Assembly: GCF_000764225.1 (NCBI RefSeq)
Contig: NZ_JQED01000056.1
Coordinates: 124,001-188,000, forward strand
DNA length: 64,000 nt
Direction: 5' to 3'
DNA from: Colwellia psychrerythraea
GTDB lineage: Bacteria; Pseudomonadota; Gammaproteobacteria; Enterobacterales; Alteromonadaceae
Part shown: positions 51,119-60,481 of the stretch, one piece after another
How positions within the stretch are numbered: position 1 is the stretch's first letter
Layout of the letters: the number at the start of each line of letters is the position of its first letter
Translations under genes and position numbers: made by a program
Notes under the pieces: generated by a model
What the model saw: only the letters and a program-made list of their open reading frames with translations
Database searches by the model: none
What the model was told of the DNA's origin: nothing

Positions 51119-51595
51119 TTATTGATTAAGTTCGTTTAAAACGGTTAGAACCACATCGTGATGTTCTTTGGTTTTAAACTTATTAAATACATGGCTGATT
51201 TTGCCATCAAGGCCGATTAAAAAACTTAGACGATGAATACCATCATATTCTCTTCCCATAAACTTCTTTAAACCCCAGACACCGAATTGCTCTGCTACTT
51301 GATGATCAACATCAGATAATAATGAGAAGTTTAATTCATCGCGTTGACAGAACTTAGTTAAACGTTTTACTTCATCAGGACTAATACCAAACACAACAGT
51401 ATTTAACTTTGTTAATTCAGCCTTAATATCACGTAGACCTTGAGCTTGAACGGTACAGCCTGGTGTCATTGCTTTAGGGTAAAAGTATACTAGAACTTGT
51501 TGTTTACCAATATAATCAGCTAATGATACTTGCTCATCATTTTCATTGCTTAAGGTAAAAAGTGGCGCGGTATCACCAACATGTAGAGTATTCAT
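51119..51595 (-). CDS. bcp: Peroxiredoxin BCP (thiol peroxidase) lacking the usual resolving Cys
   Basis: A 158-residue peroxiredoxin (E. coli 156) with peroxidatic Cys47 in Pro-Lys-Ala-Met-Thr-Pro-Gly-Cys-Thr-Val-Gln-Ala. E. coli BCP has its resolving Cys five residues later; here that position is Gln52. Another Cys lies at residue 82 (Lys-Phe-Cys-Gln-Arg-Asp). The rest (Asp-Gly-Ile-His-Arg-Leu-Ser-Phe-Leu-Ile) is typical. It would reduce hydroperoxides using thioredoxin or another thiol. It is 40 bases after gcvR, the E. coli gcvR-bcp order. Confidence 0.94.
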   Translation of the reverse strand: MNTLHVGDTAPLFTLSNENDEQVSLADYIGKQQVLVYFYPKAMTPGCTVQAQGLRDIKAELTKLNTVVFGISPDEVKRLTKFCQRDELNFSLLSDVDHQVAEQFGVWGLKKFMGREYDGIHRLSFLIGLDGKISHVFNKFKTKEHHDVVLTVLNELNQ

Positions 51596-51635
51596 AATAA
51601 AGTCACTTCTCTTTGTTTTGAAAGTTATTTGTTAA

Positions 51636-52163
51636 TTATAATAAATTTGCATTAGCTTTTTTGATAAAACCTTGCACACCCGTTTGTTGACAGAGTTCAA
51701 GGAAGTCATATTCTAAGTCATCAATACTAATTTTTTCCGTTAAAGCAAACAATATATTAGCGCTCATATGATTGGTTTTAGGATCTATTTCCGACTTTAA
51801 CGAAGATATATCTATTTTACGTGTGGCAAAAAAAGCGGTCATTGCTTTTAAAATACCTGGCTGATCTATGCCCGAATACTCTGCTTGATAATGCTTTACT
51901 AGGTCAAAAGTTCTGTGACCAGATGTACGTTTCATCATAGTGATCAAATCTAAACTATGCGCGAGCTTAGGAATTTTAACTTCAATCTTATTGATTGCTC
52001 TAGTATCACCAGTTAGCAACATAATGAAGGTAAATTCAGAGCCAAAAATGGCCATCCGACTGTCTAAAATATTACATTCGCATTCACTTGCTAATTTAGT
52101 CAATTCACTAACACAACCAGTTCTATCCGATCCCATCGCTGTTAGCACTAAATAATGTGGCAT
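51636..52163 (-). CDS. gcvR: Glycine cleavage system transcriptional repressor GcvR-like
   Basis: A 175-residue protein with two ACT domains: Leu-Val-Leu-Thr-Ala-Met-Gly-Ser-Asp-Arg-Thr-Gly-Cys-Val-Ser-Glu-Leu and later Gly-Ile-Asp-Gln-Pro-Gly-Ile-Leu-Lys-Ala-Met-Thr. In E. coli GcvR binds GcvA in the absence of glycine and keeps gcvTHP off. Its place upstream of bcp supports the call. No gcv operon is in the window. Confidence 0.9.
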   Translation of the reverse strand: MPHYLVLTAMGSDRTGCVSELTKLASECECNILDSRMAIFGSEFTFIMLLTGDTRAINKIEVKIPKLAHSLDLITMMKRTSGHRTFDLVKHYQAEYSGIDQPGILKAMTAFFATRKIDISSLKSEIDPKTNHMSANILFALTEKISIDDLEYDFLELCQQTGVQGFIKKANANLL

Positions 52164-52390
52164 TTATTAAGCCCAAGTTATCAATAAAGGCGCATTGTAA
52201 CTGATCGTGGGAAAAGTTGGAATCATCTTACATTTTTGTGGTCATATACCTTGTGTTTGTAAAATCAGGCAAGTACCATGGGGCGCAATATTAGCCTTGT
52301 ATTATATCTATTTTATTTTAGAAATTTTCAGTATTTTTTAGTGAGCTTAGCAGGTTTTGAATATCAATAACCTAAGCCACAGGAGTTTTA

Positions 52391-53560
52391 ATGAGTTGTA
52401 GAGCGTTATATTTATCACTGTTAGCCTTATCACTAACAGCTTGTGGATCAGTTAATAATAAACAAGCACAAGGCAGTTTTGAGTATCAGAATAAGGTGGA
52501 AGCTAACGACCTTGTGATTCCTGCCAATCTAAATAAACCAAAGCAAGCGAATGACTTTTTTGTTACCAATAATATAAATCACCAGGGCCCAATTGGTGAA
52601 GACATGGATATCAGAGCACCTTCATTAGTTATGCCTGTTGCAGCATCTTCTCGTGTAGTTGAAGAGTCTGGCATTGCTATTATTTGGTTTGATAAGGTTT
52701 TAGAGAATAAAGATTTATTGGGTTTTATTGAAAAGGTTGTTATTGATAAATTAGCAGAAGATCAAATCACCTATAACTATATTGAAGAAGATACAGAAGT
52801 TACCTTAAGTAAGGTTACTGAAGGGGCAACTAGTTTAAAAGAAACTAGCATTAAACGGGAAGGGATTAAAACAGCCATTATTGAGTCTGATTGGTATCAT
52901 GATGAAGTTGATGTTGGTTGGATTTTTACAGATATTCAGTCTTCAAAAAGCATGCGCTTTCGTTTTCAATTGCTGGCAAAATCACATGGTCGTAGTGTTT
53001 CATTACGCGTTTCATTAGTTGATTTTTTACAAACAAATGAAAAAGGCGGCAGTAAAACCATGGATCCTATTGATAAGCAAAGAGCTGAAAAATCTATGTT
53101 GAATGAGCTTATTGCTGCAGTTGATTATAATTACCGACTGCAACAAAGAGCTGATCGCTTAACACGTGCCAATCAGAAGCTTGTAACAATAGGCAAAAAT
53201 ATTGAAGCAGAACAAGCATATATTGTTGAAATGGGTTTAGATGACCTGTGGGGAAATATGCCGTTGTTCTTTGAAAAGCATGGCTTTACTATTACTGACT
53301 TAAATGAAGATAAAAAGATTTACTATGTCGAGTTTGTTAAGCCTGAAACGAGTGTTTGGGATAGCATATGGGGTGATGATGTGCCCGTTATTGATGTTAG
53401 TGACGCTAAGTACCAATTTGTGTTAGCGCCGGCAGATGAGCTTGACCAAAAAACGTCAGTGACTATCTATAATGCTGATGGTGAGCCATTGACTTTAGAA
53501 GCACTTGAGCGGATTTTCCCTGTAGTAGAAAAGGGGCTATCATTTAGAGATGTTTTCTAA
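52391..53560 (+). CDS. bamC: Outer-membrane protein assembly factor BamC (NlpB)
   Basis: A 389-residue lipoprotein with lipobox Leu-Thr-Ala-Cys (Cys18) and Gly-Ser. The N-terminal unstructured part holds Val-Ile-Pro-Ala-Asn-Leu-Asn-Lys-Pro and Asp-Ile-Arg-Ala-Pro-Ser, the segment that binds BamD; two helix-grip domains follow, with Trp-Phe-Asp and Gly-Trp-Ile-Phe-Thr-Asp-Ile. It is part of the BAM complex that inserts outer-membrane barrels. CAGGAG precedes the ATG. In most gammaproteobacteria dapA lies just upstream; here bamC directly faces gcvR. Confidence 0.88.
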   Translation: MSCRALYLSLLALSLTACGSVNNKQAQGSFEYQNKVEANDLVIPANLNKPKQANDFFVTNNINHQGPIGEDMDIRAPSLVMPVAASSRVVEESGIAIIWFDKVLENKDLLGFIEKVVIDKLAEDQITYNYIEEDTEVTLSKVTEGATSLKETSIKREGIKTAIIESDWYHDEVDVGWIFTDIQSSKSMRFRFQLLAKSHGRSVSLRVSLVDFLQTNEKGGSKTMDPIDKQRAEKSMLNELIAAVDYNYRLQQRADRLTRANQKLVTIGKNIEAEQAYIVEMGLDDLWGNMPLFFEKHGFTITDLNEDKKIYYVEFVKPETSVWDSIWGDDVPVIDVSDAKYQFVLAPADELDQKTSVTIYNADGEPLTLEALERIFPVVEKGLSFRDVF

Positions 53561-53620
53561 TCATCACTGCTGTAATGTATTTATGATGTAACTATAAAAC
53601 AGTAATATCATTAGCCTAGA

Positions 53621-53655
53621 CATAAAAAAACTCCACTAGTTGGAGTTTTTTTATG
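53621..53655. terminator. Bidirectional intrinsic terminator
   Basis: CATAAAAAAACTCCA (53621-53635) and TGGAGTTTTTTTATG (53641-53655) pair perfectly around CTAGT. It separates bamC from the convergent small membrane protein. Confidence 0.9.
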
Positions 53656-53695
53656 TCTTCATTTTGCTGATAACCATTGAACTTGGTGCCAAAAA

Positions 53696-53884
53696 TTAAG
53701 GTTTATTCTTCTCAATAGGCTCCATTTTATGTGCACTTTTATTGGACCTGGGTAATGTTTCTTCACGATCGTTCAAACTTTTTTTACGCATCTTTTGTTT
53801 TGTACTTTTTTGAAATGTACTAAAATTTCCTATGATAATAACAACTGTTATTACTATCATAAAAATAGCTAACCAATTATCCAT
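53696..53884 (-). CDS. Small membrane protein, DUF2897-like
   Basis: A 62-residue protein: one hydrophobic helix (residues about 4-22, Trp-Leu-Ala-Ile-Phe-Met-Ile-Val-Ile-Thr-Val-Val-Ile-Ile-Ile-Gly-Asn) followed by a highly basic hydrophilic tail. The Ile-Gly-Asn after the helix and its place before dapE-linked genes resemble DUF2897 proteins, whose role is unknown. AGAGG precedes the start. It is 36 bases after the M15 peptidase gene and probably co-transcribed with it. Confidence 0.6.
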   Translation of the reverse strand: MDNWLAIFMIVITVVIIIGNFSTFQKSTKQKMRKKSLNDREETLPRSNKSAHKMEPIEKNKP

Positions 53885-53920
53885 CGGAATGCCTCTTGGT
53901 AAGTTTGTGAAAATTAAAAA

Positions 53921-54652
53921 TTAGGCTATTTGTTCTGGTAGTATAACATTGATTGGTGGCGCACAAACATTGTTAATATAACGACTTGCTATGTCATCAA
54001 GGTTATCGAGAATGACACGTTTACCTAATATACTACTGTTGTTTAATGCCTGTGCTAACAATTTGATGTCAAAAGCTTGCTGGTACAGTTGAGCTAATGG
54101 TAGGTACGAGATATGCCAAGGCTCTTGGGCAACACCGCCTTGAAATTTAGCATAAGGGAAGTAAAAGCCGAATTGGTGTGCGTGTTGTACAAGCCAAGCA
54201 GATAACTTTGCTAAGGGGCCTTGTTCACTATATTCCCATGGCTCGAGTTGTAACTGATACCCCTGCGTTAATAAATTTGGAGCATAGACATCAATATCAC
54301 AACCCCAATGGTGTCTGCTTGCCCCAGGAAGTGCGGAATAGAGCAAAATACTTTGAACTAACTCAAGTGGGGATAGGTGTGTTGGAGAAATAATATTACC
54401 AGTACTACTCTTAATTACTGTCTTACCAGAAAATTTATTGTTCCACAGCACAAGTTGTCGATCAAATGATCTAAAACCACTGGCAATTGTCAACTCGATA
54501 GCGTCGGCTTTTGCGGCATCGACCATGGCATTAAAAGCACTTTTCATCTCTTGATGAATGGCAATTCGCTCACTGACATAGCAGAGGTGCTCTTCATTTT
54601 GCCCCAGTAATTGGGCTGAATCTATCCTATTGATGTGATTGGTCGTATGCAT
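53921..54652 (-). CDS. M15-family D-alanyl-D-alanine carboxypeptidase (VanY-like)
   Basis: A 243-residue protein with the M15B zinc-peptidase motifs: Ser-Gly-Phe-Arg-Ser-Phe-Asp-Arg-Gln, Ser-Arg-His-His-Trp-Gly-Cys-Asp-Ile-Asp-Val (His and Asp ligands) and Glu-Pro-Trp-His-Ile-Ser-Tyr (catalytic Glu and third ligand His). The family trims peptidoglycan stem peptides. No signal peptide is visible, so it is probably cytoplasmic and may act on recycled peptides; this is inference. It lies 44 bases after dapE on the same strand. Confidence 0.88.
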   Translation of the reverse strand: MHTTNHINRIDSAQLLGQNEEHLCYVSERIAIHQEMKSAFNAMVDAAKADAIELTIASGFRSFDRQLVLWNNKFSGKTVIKSSTGNIISPTHLSPLELVQSILLYSALPGASRHHWGCDIDVYAPNLLTQGYQLQLEPWEYSEQGPLAKLSAWLVQHAHQFGFYFPYAKFQGGVAQEPWHISYLPLAQLYQQAFDIKLLAQALNNSSILGKRVILDNLDDIASRYINNVCAPPINVILPEQIA

Positions 54653-54696
54653 TGCTAACTGATACCTTATATCTAACTAGACGTATAATTATAGAA

Positions 54697-55896
54697 CTAT
54701 CGGATAGTTTTATGGGTACATAACACATTAACCAAACAATGATAGTAAATATCAACTAGCTTTTCTAAATCATCACAGCACACAGATTCATTGACTTGAT
54801 GAATAGTAGCGTTACATGGGCCAAGCTCAATGACTTGTGCCCCAGTCGGTGCGATAAATCTACCGTCTGATGTACCCCCTGAGGTTGAAAGTTGTGTCTC
54901 TTTACCTGTAACGGTCAGTATTGCTTGACTAACGGCGTTTAAAAAACCATGTTCTGACTCAACATGTTCAGTAATGAATGGCTTGCCATTGAACGTCCAC
55001 TTAATATCATAATCAAGTTGATGTTTATCAAGGATAGACTCAACTTGCTCAACAATAATTTGGTCCGTTAATTCAGTGCTATAACGTAAGTTAAATAAGG
55101 CATTGATATGACCAGGAACAACATTCGTCGCGCCAGTTCCTGCATGAAGGTTAGATAACTGAAAACTCGTGGCAGGGAAATAATCATTACCTTGATCCCA
55201 TTCCACTAAACTTAATTCTGTTAGTGCGGGCATGGCTAAATGAATCGGGTTTTTAACGTGTTCAGGATATGCAACGTGTCCTTGTTTTCCTTTAATATCA
55301 ACTTCTGCTGAAATAGAACCACGGCGACCATTTTTTACAATATCCCCGACAGCATTAGAACTTGAAGGCTCACCAACGATACAATATGTAATCTTTTCAT
55401 CGCGGGCCTCTAATGTATCAATAACTCTTGTGGTGCCATTAATAAATGGGCCTTCTTCGTCACTCGTTATTAAATAAGTGATTGAGCCTTGGTGATCAGG
55501 GTGATCTTGAACAAAACGTTCTGTTGCCACTATCATAGCAGCTAAGCTGCCTTTCATATCAGCCGCTCCGCGTCCATATAACATACCGTCAATAATCGTT
55601 GGTTCGAAAGGCGGTGTATTCCATAATTCAAGATTACCTGCAGGTACTACATCGGTGTGACCCGCAAAACAAAAAACTAAGTCTTCTTTTTTTGTCGCAA
55701 TGGTACTGTTACGTCGAGACCATAGGTTTGTAGTATCTGCAAAAACCATGCTTTCATTAGTAAATCCCAGTTTTGCTAATCGCTGTGACATCAATTTTTG
55801 ACATCCCGCATCTTCAGGAGTAACTGAGGCTCGAGACATTAATGCTATTGCTAGCTCAATAACTTCGCTTTGATTTTTTTGTTCTATTTGACTCAC
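54697..55896 (-). CDS. dapE: Succinyl-diaminopimelate desuccinylase
   Basis: A 399-residue M20-family dinuclear zinc enzyme of the lysine/diaminopimelate pathway (E. coli 375; the extra length is spread over the N-terminus and loops). Metal motifs are Gly-His-Thr-Asp-Val-Val-Pro, Gly-Arg-Gly-Ala-Ala-Asp-Met-Lys-Gly, Ser-Asp-Glu-Glu-Gly-Pro and Ser-Thr-Ser-Gly-Gly-Thr-Ser-Asp-Gly-Arg. Translation starts at GTG 55896, preceded by AAAGGTAG. It follows yffB by 42 bases, the E. coli order. Confidence 0.95.
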   Translation of the reverse strand: MSQIEQKNQSEVIELAIALMSRASVTPEDAGCQKLMSQRLAKLGFTNESMVFADTTNLWSRRNSTIATKKEDLVFCFAGHTDVVPAGNLELWNTPPFEPTIIDGMLYGRGAADMKGSLAAMIVATERFVQDHPDHQGSITYLITSDEEGPFINGTTRVIDTLEARDEKITYCIVGEPSSSNAVGDIVKNGRRGSISAEVDIKGKQGHVAYPEHVKNPIHLAMPALTELSLVEWDQGNDYFPATSFQLSNLHAGTGATNVVPGHINALFNLRYSTELTDQIIVEQVESILDKHQLDYDIKWTFNGKPFITEHVESEHGFLNAVSQAILTVTGKETQLSTSGGTSDGRFIAPTGAQVIELGPCNATIHQVNESVCCDDLEKLVDIYYHCLVNVLCTHKTIR

Positions 55897-55938
55897 AAGA
55901 ACTACCTTTACTTAATTTTTAATAGATGAATTTGATGC

Positions 55939-56289
55939 TTACTTGTTTGCGAAAAGTGCTTGGTACTGATCAACTTTAAAACCGAGGTTAAGGGTCCCAT
56001 CTAAAGGTAGAAGGGGTCTTTTAAGTAACGTAGGTTGTTCAAGGACTGCAGCAAACATTACCTCCTCTGTTAAGTTGTTTTTTATTTCATCAGGTAAGTT
56101 ACGAAATGTAGTACTGCGTTTGTTTAATAATAATGACCAATCACTTTGACTGACAAACTCTGATAATAGTTCAGCAGTTAATGGTTGTTTTTTAAAGTCA
56201 TAAAGTTGATGATCAATATTGTTTGCTTCAAGCCATTTAGTCGCTTTTTTAACAGTATCACAATTTTTTATGCCGTAGACAGTGATCAT
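55939..56289 (-). CDS. yffB: ArsC/Spx-family protein YffB
   Basis: A 116-residue thioredoxin-fold protein close to E. coli YffB: Val-Tyr-Gly-Ile-Lys-Asn-Cys-Asp-Thr-Val-Lys-Lys-Ala (single active-site Cys), Asp-Phe-Lys-Lys, Leu-Leu-Asn-Lys-Arg-Ser-Thr-Thr-Phe-Arg and Leu-Lys-Arg-Pro-Leu-Leu. The role is not settled; glutathione-linked thiol chemistry has been proposed for the family. AGGAAAA precedes the ATG. It is the first gene of yffB-dapE-M15-DUF2897. Confidence 0.92.
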   Translation of the reverse strand: MITVYGIKNCDTVKKATKWLEANNIDHQLYDFKKQPLTAELLSEFVSQSDWSLLLNKRSTTFRNLPDEIKNNLTEEVMFAAVLEQPTLLKRPLLPLDGTLNLGFKVDQYQALFANK

Positions 56290-56834
56290 AGTTTTCCTAA
56301 TTCAATGTTATTTTAATCTAAAGTTAAGATTATATTACCAGACTTTACTTTATAGGTAGTGCTTCAATTGCAGTATTTATATATTTTTATTATCAAAAAA
56401 TCTTGTTCAACAATAAACAGTAATTGCTTGTTATGAAGTCTATTTGCCGAATTTATTGTTCGTGCTGCTAGATAAAGAGGATTAACAAACTTATGCTTAT
56501 TGAGGAAAGTAATCTAAAATGGCTGTTTACGAAGGTTTTACTAAGATATTTACGGAAATATGTTATGAGTAATCTTTGGTTTTTATATCCACAGAAGCTG
56601 TGAGTATGGTTGTGGATAAGTCTTTGTGTGTTGCTTTATCTATTGTTTATAAAGGAAAAAATCAGTAGTACATTTTTTGTCTAACAAGTGTTTAGATATA
56701 AATTAATAAGATAATTGATCAAAATACTATGTTGACCATCTTTATATGTGAAATTATAGATTTGATACGGTTAAACCTTCAAAAATAAAGTTTAACCGTG
56801 AGTTAATGTAATAAAAGCCTAACAAGGTTTGCTG
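56290..56834. other. Intergenic region with a hairpin near the pta end
   Basis: 545 AT-rich bases without a credible gene. CGGTTAAAC (56768-56776) and GTTTAACCG (56790-56798) form a 9-base stem with a 13-base loop, 37 bases beyond the pta stop. It lacks a T-run, so it is only a possible terminator. The promoter of yffB should be near 56300-56400. Confidence 0.4.
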
Positions 56835-58955
56835 TTACATTGTTGCCTGTATTGCGGTTAAGGCAATGGTATAAACAATATCATCAACTAAGGCACCTCG
56901 AGATAAGTCATTAACGGGTTTATTCATACCTTGTAACATTGGTCCAATACTTACTAAATCAGCAGAACGTTGTACTGCTTTATAAGTCGTGTTACCTGTG
57001 TTCAAGTCAGGGAAGATAAATACCGTTGCTTTACCTGCTACAGGACTATTAGGTGCTTTTTTCTTGGCAACATTCTCCATAATAGCGGCATCATACTGAA
57101 GTGGCCCATCAATAATTAAGTCAGGTCGCTTAGCTTTAGCAATTTCAGTAGCCTTCGCTACTTTTTCTACATCAGCACCATGTCCTGATTTTCCAGTGCT
57201 GTAACTAATCATGGCCACTCTTGGTTCAATATCAAATGCTCTTGCTGAATCCGCAGATTGAATGGCAATATCGGCTAATTGTTCAGCGTTAGGCTCAGGA
57301 TTTATAGCACAATCACCATAAACCAGTACTTGATCCGGTAACAACATAAAGAAAACCGAGGAAACTAATGAGCTTTCTGGCGCCGTTTTGACTAATTGTA
57401 AAGCAGGCCTAATTGTATTTGCCGTAGTATTGACTGCGCCTGAGACAAGACCATCTACTTGGCCAAGTTGCAACATCATCGTCGATAAAACAACATTATC
57501 TTTTAAATTTTCTAAGGCGATAACATCCGTTAGACCCTTATTTTTTCGAAGTTCGACCATAGGTCCAACATAGTTTTCTCGAATGGAGTTGGGATCTGTT
57601 ATCAATAAGTTATCAGGCAGATTAATACCTTGATGTTCGGCAATCTGTAATATCTCTTCCTTGTTACCGATTAGTTGGCAGCGGGCAATATTACGTTCAC
57701 AACAAATTGCAGCAGCTTTAATGGTTCGTATATCGGTTCCTTCCGGTAAGACGATTAACTTATTTGCACGGCGAGCGAGCTCGGTTAATTTATGTCTAAA
57801 AGCAGGCGGAGATAATAAGTTATAGCTATTGTTTTTCGAGGTTAAACTTTCAAGCCAACTAGTACTTAAATTATCAGCAACATGCTGTTTTACTTTATCT
57901 TGTCTCTGGATATCATCTTGTGGTATTTCAGGATTAAAGCCCATAATATGACGTGATGTTTGCCATGTGTCCCAAGGTACTGATAAAACGGGTAAACCAG
58001 CATCAAGTGCTTGTTTACATAATTCCCAGACTTGCTCTGACGGTTCAAAACCATTGGTTAAAATCAAACCACCTAATTTAGTACCATTTAAGGCAGATAA
58101 ACAGGCGGCAATAATAATATCAGTACGGTCGCCAGGGGTAACAATGAGTCGACCGGGCACTAAGTAACTTACCAAGTTTGAAACGGTTCTGGCACAAAAT
58201 GCAACACTACGAAAACGTCGATGTTCCATGTCGCCATTATTAATCACTTTCGCTTCAAGGTAGTTACTGATATCGCAGACACGTGGAGCGATGAGATCTA
58301 TTTCCCACTGAACTGTGCCAAGTAAATCAAAATGTCTGCCTTTAAAAATTGATAAATCTAACCAATGATTTAAATTAAAATCATTTTCTATAGCTTCTTC
58401 TTTTGGTAGTAAACCAAATTCTTCTTGATCTGGGCAATTCAGTTTGTTGATTACACAGCCAATAAGGTGATGATTCTTGATTCCACCATAGGTTTCGGCA
58501 CTCACTTCAAGTCTATCTTCAAACTCTTCTGCACTGTCATTGCCAGGGCTAGCAACCAAAACAATATTTGCACCAAGTGCTTGAGCTACATCACGATTAA
58601 TACGACCAGCATAAGGCTGTCTTGGTGTAGGCACTAAGCCTTCAATAATAATAACATCGTGATCTGCTTCAAATTCATTAAAATTAGCAACTATTTCTTC
58701 TAAGACGACATCGTGAAGACCATCCCCCATTTTACCTTCAACATAACTTAACGATACACTCGTACTGTTTTGAGATAGACTAATGGCATCTATGGTTTTA
58801 TTTTTCTTAGCTAAGCTATTACGCGAAGGTTGGCTAATGGGTTTGAAATGTCCTACTTTAATCCCTTTTTGCTGACAAGCATGCAATAAACCTAACGATA
58901 CGCTGGTTAAGCCGACACCTGATCCAACAGGGATTAACATAATTCTATGTGGCAT
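56835..58955 (-). CDS. pta: Phosphate acetyltransferase (long form)
   Basis: A 706-residue enzyme (E. coli 714) that interconverts acetyl-CoA and acetyl phosphate. It has an N-terminal BioD-like P-loop domain (Leu-Ile-Pro-Val-Gly-Ser-Gly-Val-Gly-Leu-Thr-Ser), a central DRTGG regulatory domain (Pro-Gly-Asp-Arg-Thr-Asp-Ile-Ile), and the C-terminal catalytic domain (Leu-Pro-Glu-Gly-Thr-Asp near its start; Ser-Tyr-Ser-Thr-Gly-Lys-Ser-Gly; Asn-Thr-Gly-Asn-Thr-Thr-Tyr-Lys). AGGA precedes the ATG. It is 26 bases after ackA, forming the usual ackA-pta operon for acetate metabolism. Confidence 0.96.
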   Translation of the reverse strand: MPHRIMLIPVGSGVGLTSVSLGLLHACQQKGIKVGHFKPISQPSRNSLAKKNKTIDAISLSQNSTSVSLSYVEGKMGDGLHDVVLEEIVANFNEFEADHDVIIIEGLVPTPRQPYAGRINRDVAQALGANIVLVASPGNDSAEEFEDRLEVSAETYGGIKNHHLIGCVINKLNCPDQEEFGLLPKEEAIENDFNLNHWLDLSIFKGRHFDLLGTVQWEIDLIAPRVCDISNYLEAKVINNGDMEHRRFRSVAFCARTVSNLVSYLVPGRLIVTPGDRTDIIIAACLSALNGTKLGGLILTNGFEPSEQVWELCKQALDAGLPVLSVPWDTWQTSRHIMGFNPEIPQDDIQRQDKVKQHVADNLSTSWLESLTSKNNSYNLLSPPAFRHKLTELARRANKLIVLPEGTDIRTIKAAAICCERNIARCQLIGNKEEILQIAEHQGINLPDNLLITDPNSIRENYVGPMVELRKNKGLTDVIALENLKDNVVLSTMMLQLGQVDGLVSGAVNTTANTIRPALQLVKTAPESSLVSSVFFMLLPDQVLVYGDCAINPEPNAEQLADIAIQSADSARAFDIEPRVAMISYSTGKSGHGADVEKVAKATEIAKAKRPDLIIDGPLQYDAAIMENVAKKKAPNSPVAGKATVFIFPDLNTGNTTYKAVQRSADLVSIGPMLQGMNKPVNDLSRGALVDDIVYTIALTAIQATM

Positions 58956-58981
58956 AAATTAAATCCTACTTATCTGTTTAT

Positions 58982-60220
58982 CTATTTGGCTAAATTTGAA
59001 AGTAACTGGGCAGACTGTTCGGCAATGACCCATTCTTCGTTTGTTGCAATAACCCAACAAGCTCTAGAATCTGCAGCAGCAATATTGCCAGAAGCACCAA
59101 AGCGAGTGGATGCATTTTTCTCTTCATCTATTGAAAAGTTTAATAATGCCAATTGCTTAACAATTTCAGTACGTACCCAACTCGAGTTTTCTCCGATACC
59201 GCCAGTAAATATAAGTCCATCTAATTGCGTCAAGCTGGCACTATAAGAGGCAATTGTCTTGGCTATGCGATAACAGAAGACGGTTAATGCTAAGGTCGCT
59301 TGAGCATGATTACCCGCTAACATAGCTTCTTCCAAAGTCCGCCCATCATTGCTTAAGCCAGAAATGCCTAATAAACCACTCTCTTTATTGACTAATTTAT
59401 CAACCTCAGCAATTGAGTAACCTAGATTCTCGACTAGATGAAAAATAATACCAGTATCGAGATCGCCACAGCGGGTACCCATAATTACCCCTTCACCAGG
59501 TGTCATACCCATACTCGTATCAACACTTTCACCATTTTTAATAACGGTGACACTACAACCGTTGCCTAAATGGGCGCTGATTAAATTACACTGCTCAAAC
59601 GGTTTATTTAATTGCTCTGCTGCTTGTTTGGCCACAAAGTAATGACTCGTACCGTGGAAGCCGTAACGTCTTATGCCATGCTCTTTGTACAAAGAATAGG
59701 GAAGGCCATAAACATAAGCTTTATCGGGCATACTTTGATGAAATGCTGTATCGAAAACGGCAACTTGTGGTAAATCTTTAAAGGCTGTTTGGCACGCTTT
59801 TATTCCAATTAAATTAGCAGGATTATGCAATGGTGCAAGTTTTGCTAATTGTTCAATTGCTTGCTCAACCTCTTGGGTAATTAGTGTTGGTTGTGAATAT
59901 TGTTCACCACCATGAACCACACGGTGGCCAACAGCGGTAATATCTTTGACTAAGTCAAGTTGTTGTAGTTGCTCTACTAAGACAGAAAGTGCTGTTTGAT
60001 GATTAAACGGCTCGGGTAACTTATGGGCCTGTTTACCTCCGTTTATTTTGACAATGATTTTAGCATCTGAAGTGTGTAGGCACTCAGCTAAGCCTGATAA
60101 AAGTGTTTCACCGCTTAGTGGTTTTATCAAAGAAAATTTAACAGAAGAGCTGCCACAATTGATTACTAAAGTTGCACTAGTACTTGCAGGCTCTGTGCCG
60201 AAGGGGGTTTGTTGAGTCAT
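58982..60220 (-). CDS. ackA: Acetate kinase
   Basis: A 412-residue ASKHA-fold kinase (E. coli 400) that makes acetate and ATP from acetyl phosphate. It shows Leu-Val-Ile-Asn-Cys-Gly-Ser-Ser-Ser-Val-Lys-Phe-Ser, Gly-His-Arg-Val-Val-His-Gly-Gly, Tyr-Gly-Phe-His-Gly-Thr-Ser-His, His-Leu-Gly-Asn-Gly-Cys-Ser, Gly-Thr-Arg-Cys-Gly-Asp-Leu-Asp and Phe-Thr-Gly-Gly-Ile-Gly-Glu-Asn. It is the first gene of ackA-pta and divergent from yfbV, as in E. coli. Confidence 0.96.
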   Translation of the reverse strand: MTQQTPFGTEPASTSATLVINCGSSSVKFSLIKPLSGETLLSGLAECLHTSDAKIIVKINGGKQAHKLPEPFNHQTALSVLVEQLQQLDLVKDITAVGHRVVHGGEQYSQPTLITQEVEQAIEQLAKLAPLHNPANLIGIKACQTAFKDLPQVAVFDTAFHQSMPDKAYVYGLPYSLYKEHGIRRYGFHGTSHYFVAKQAAEQLNKPFEQCNLISAHLGNGCSVTVIKNGESVDTSMGMTPGEGVIMGTRCGDLDTGIIFHLVENLGYSIAEVDKLVNKESGLLGISGLSNDGRTLEEAMLAGNHAQATLALTVFCYRIAKTIASYSASLTQLDGLIFTGGIGENSSWVRTEIVKQLALLNFSIDEEKNASTRFGASGNIAAADSRACWVIATNEEWVIAEQSAQLLSNLAK

Positions 60221-60481
60221 GTTTGTTATCTTTTAAAATTGAAAAGTTATCGAATAATTATAGCAATAATAATATTGTCGGCATTATATCGATGCTGTTA
60301 AGTAGAAATCTTGATGCAATGCAATAAAATGATTTATTTTACCCTTTAATGATTGTTATTCGTAATAAAAGTGTAGTTATATCTACAGTTGTTGTTTAAT
60401 TAGCCGTACTAAACAAGCCGTATGTGTCAGAGTTCGTTTAGAATGCTAGCGGGTATAGAGACTAGCTGCTATAGTAATGGT

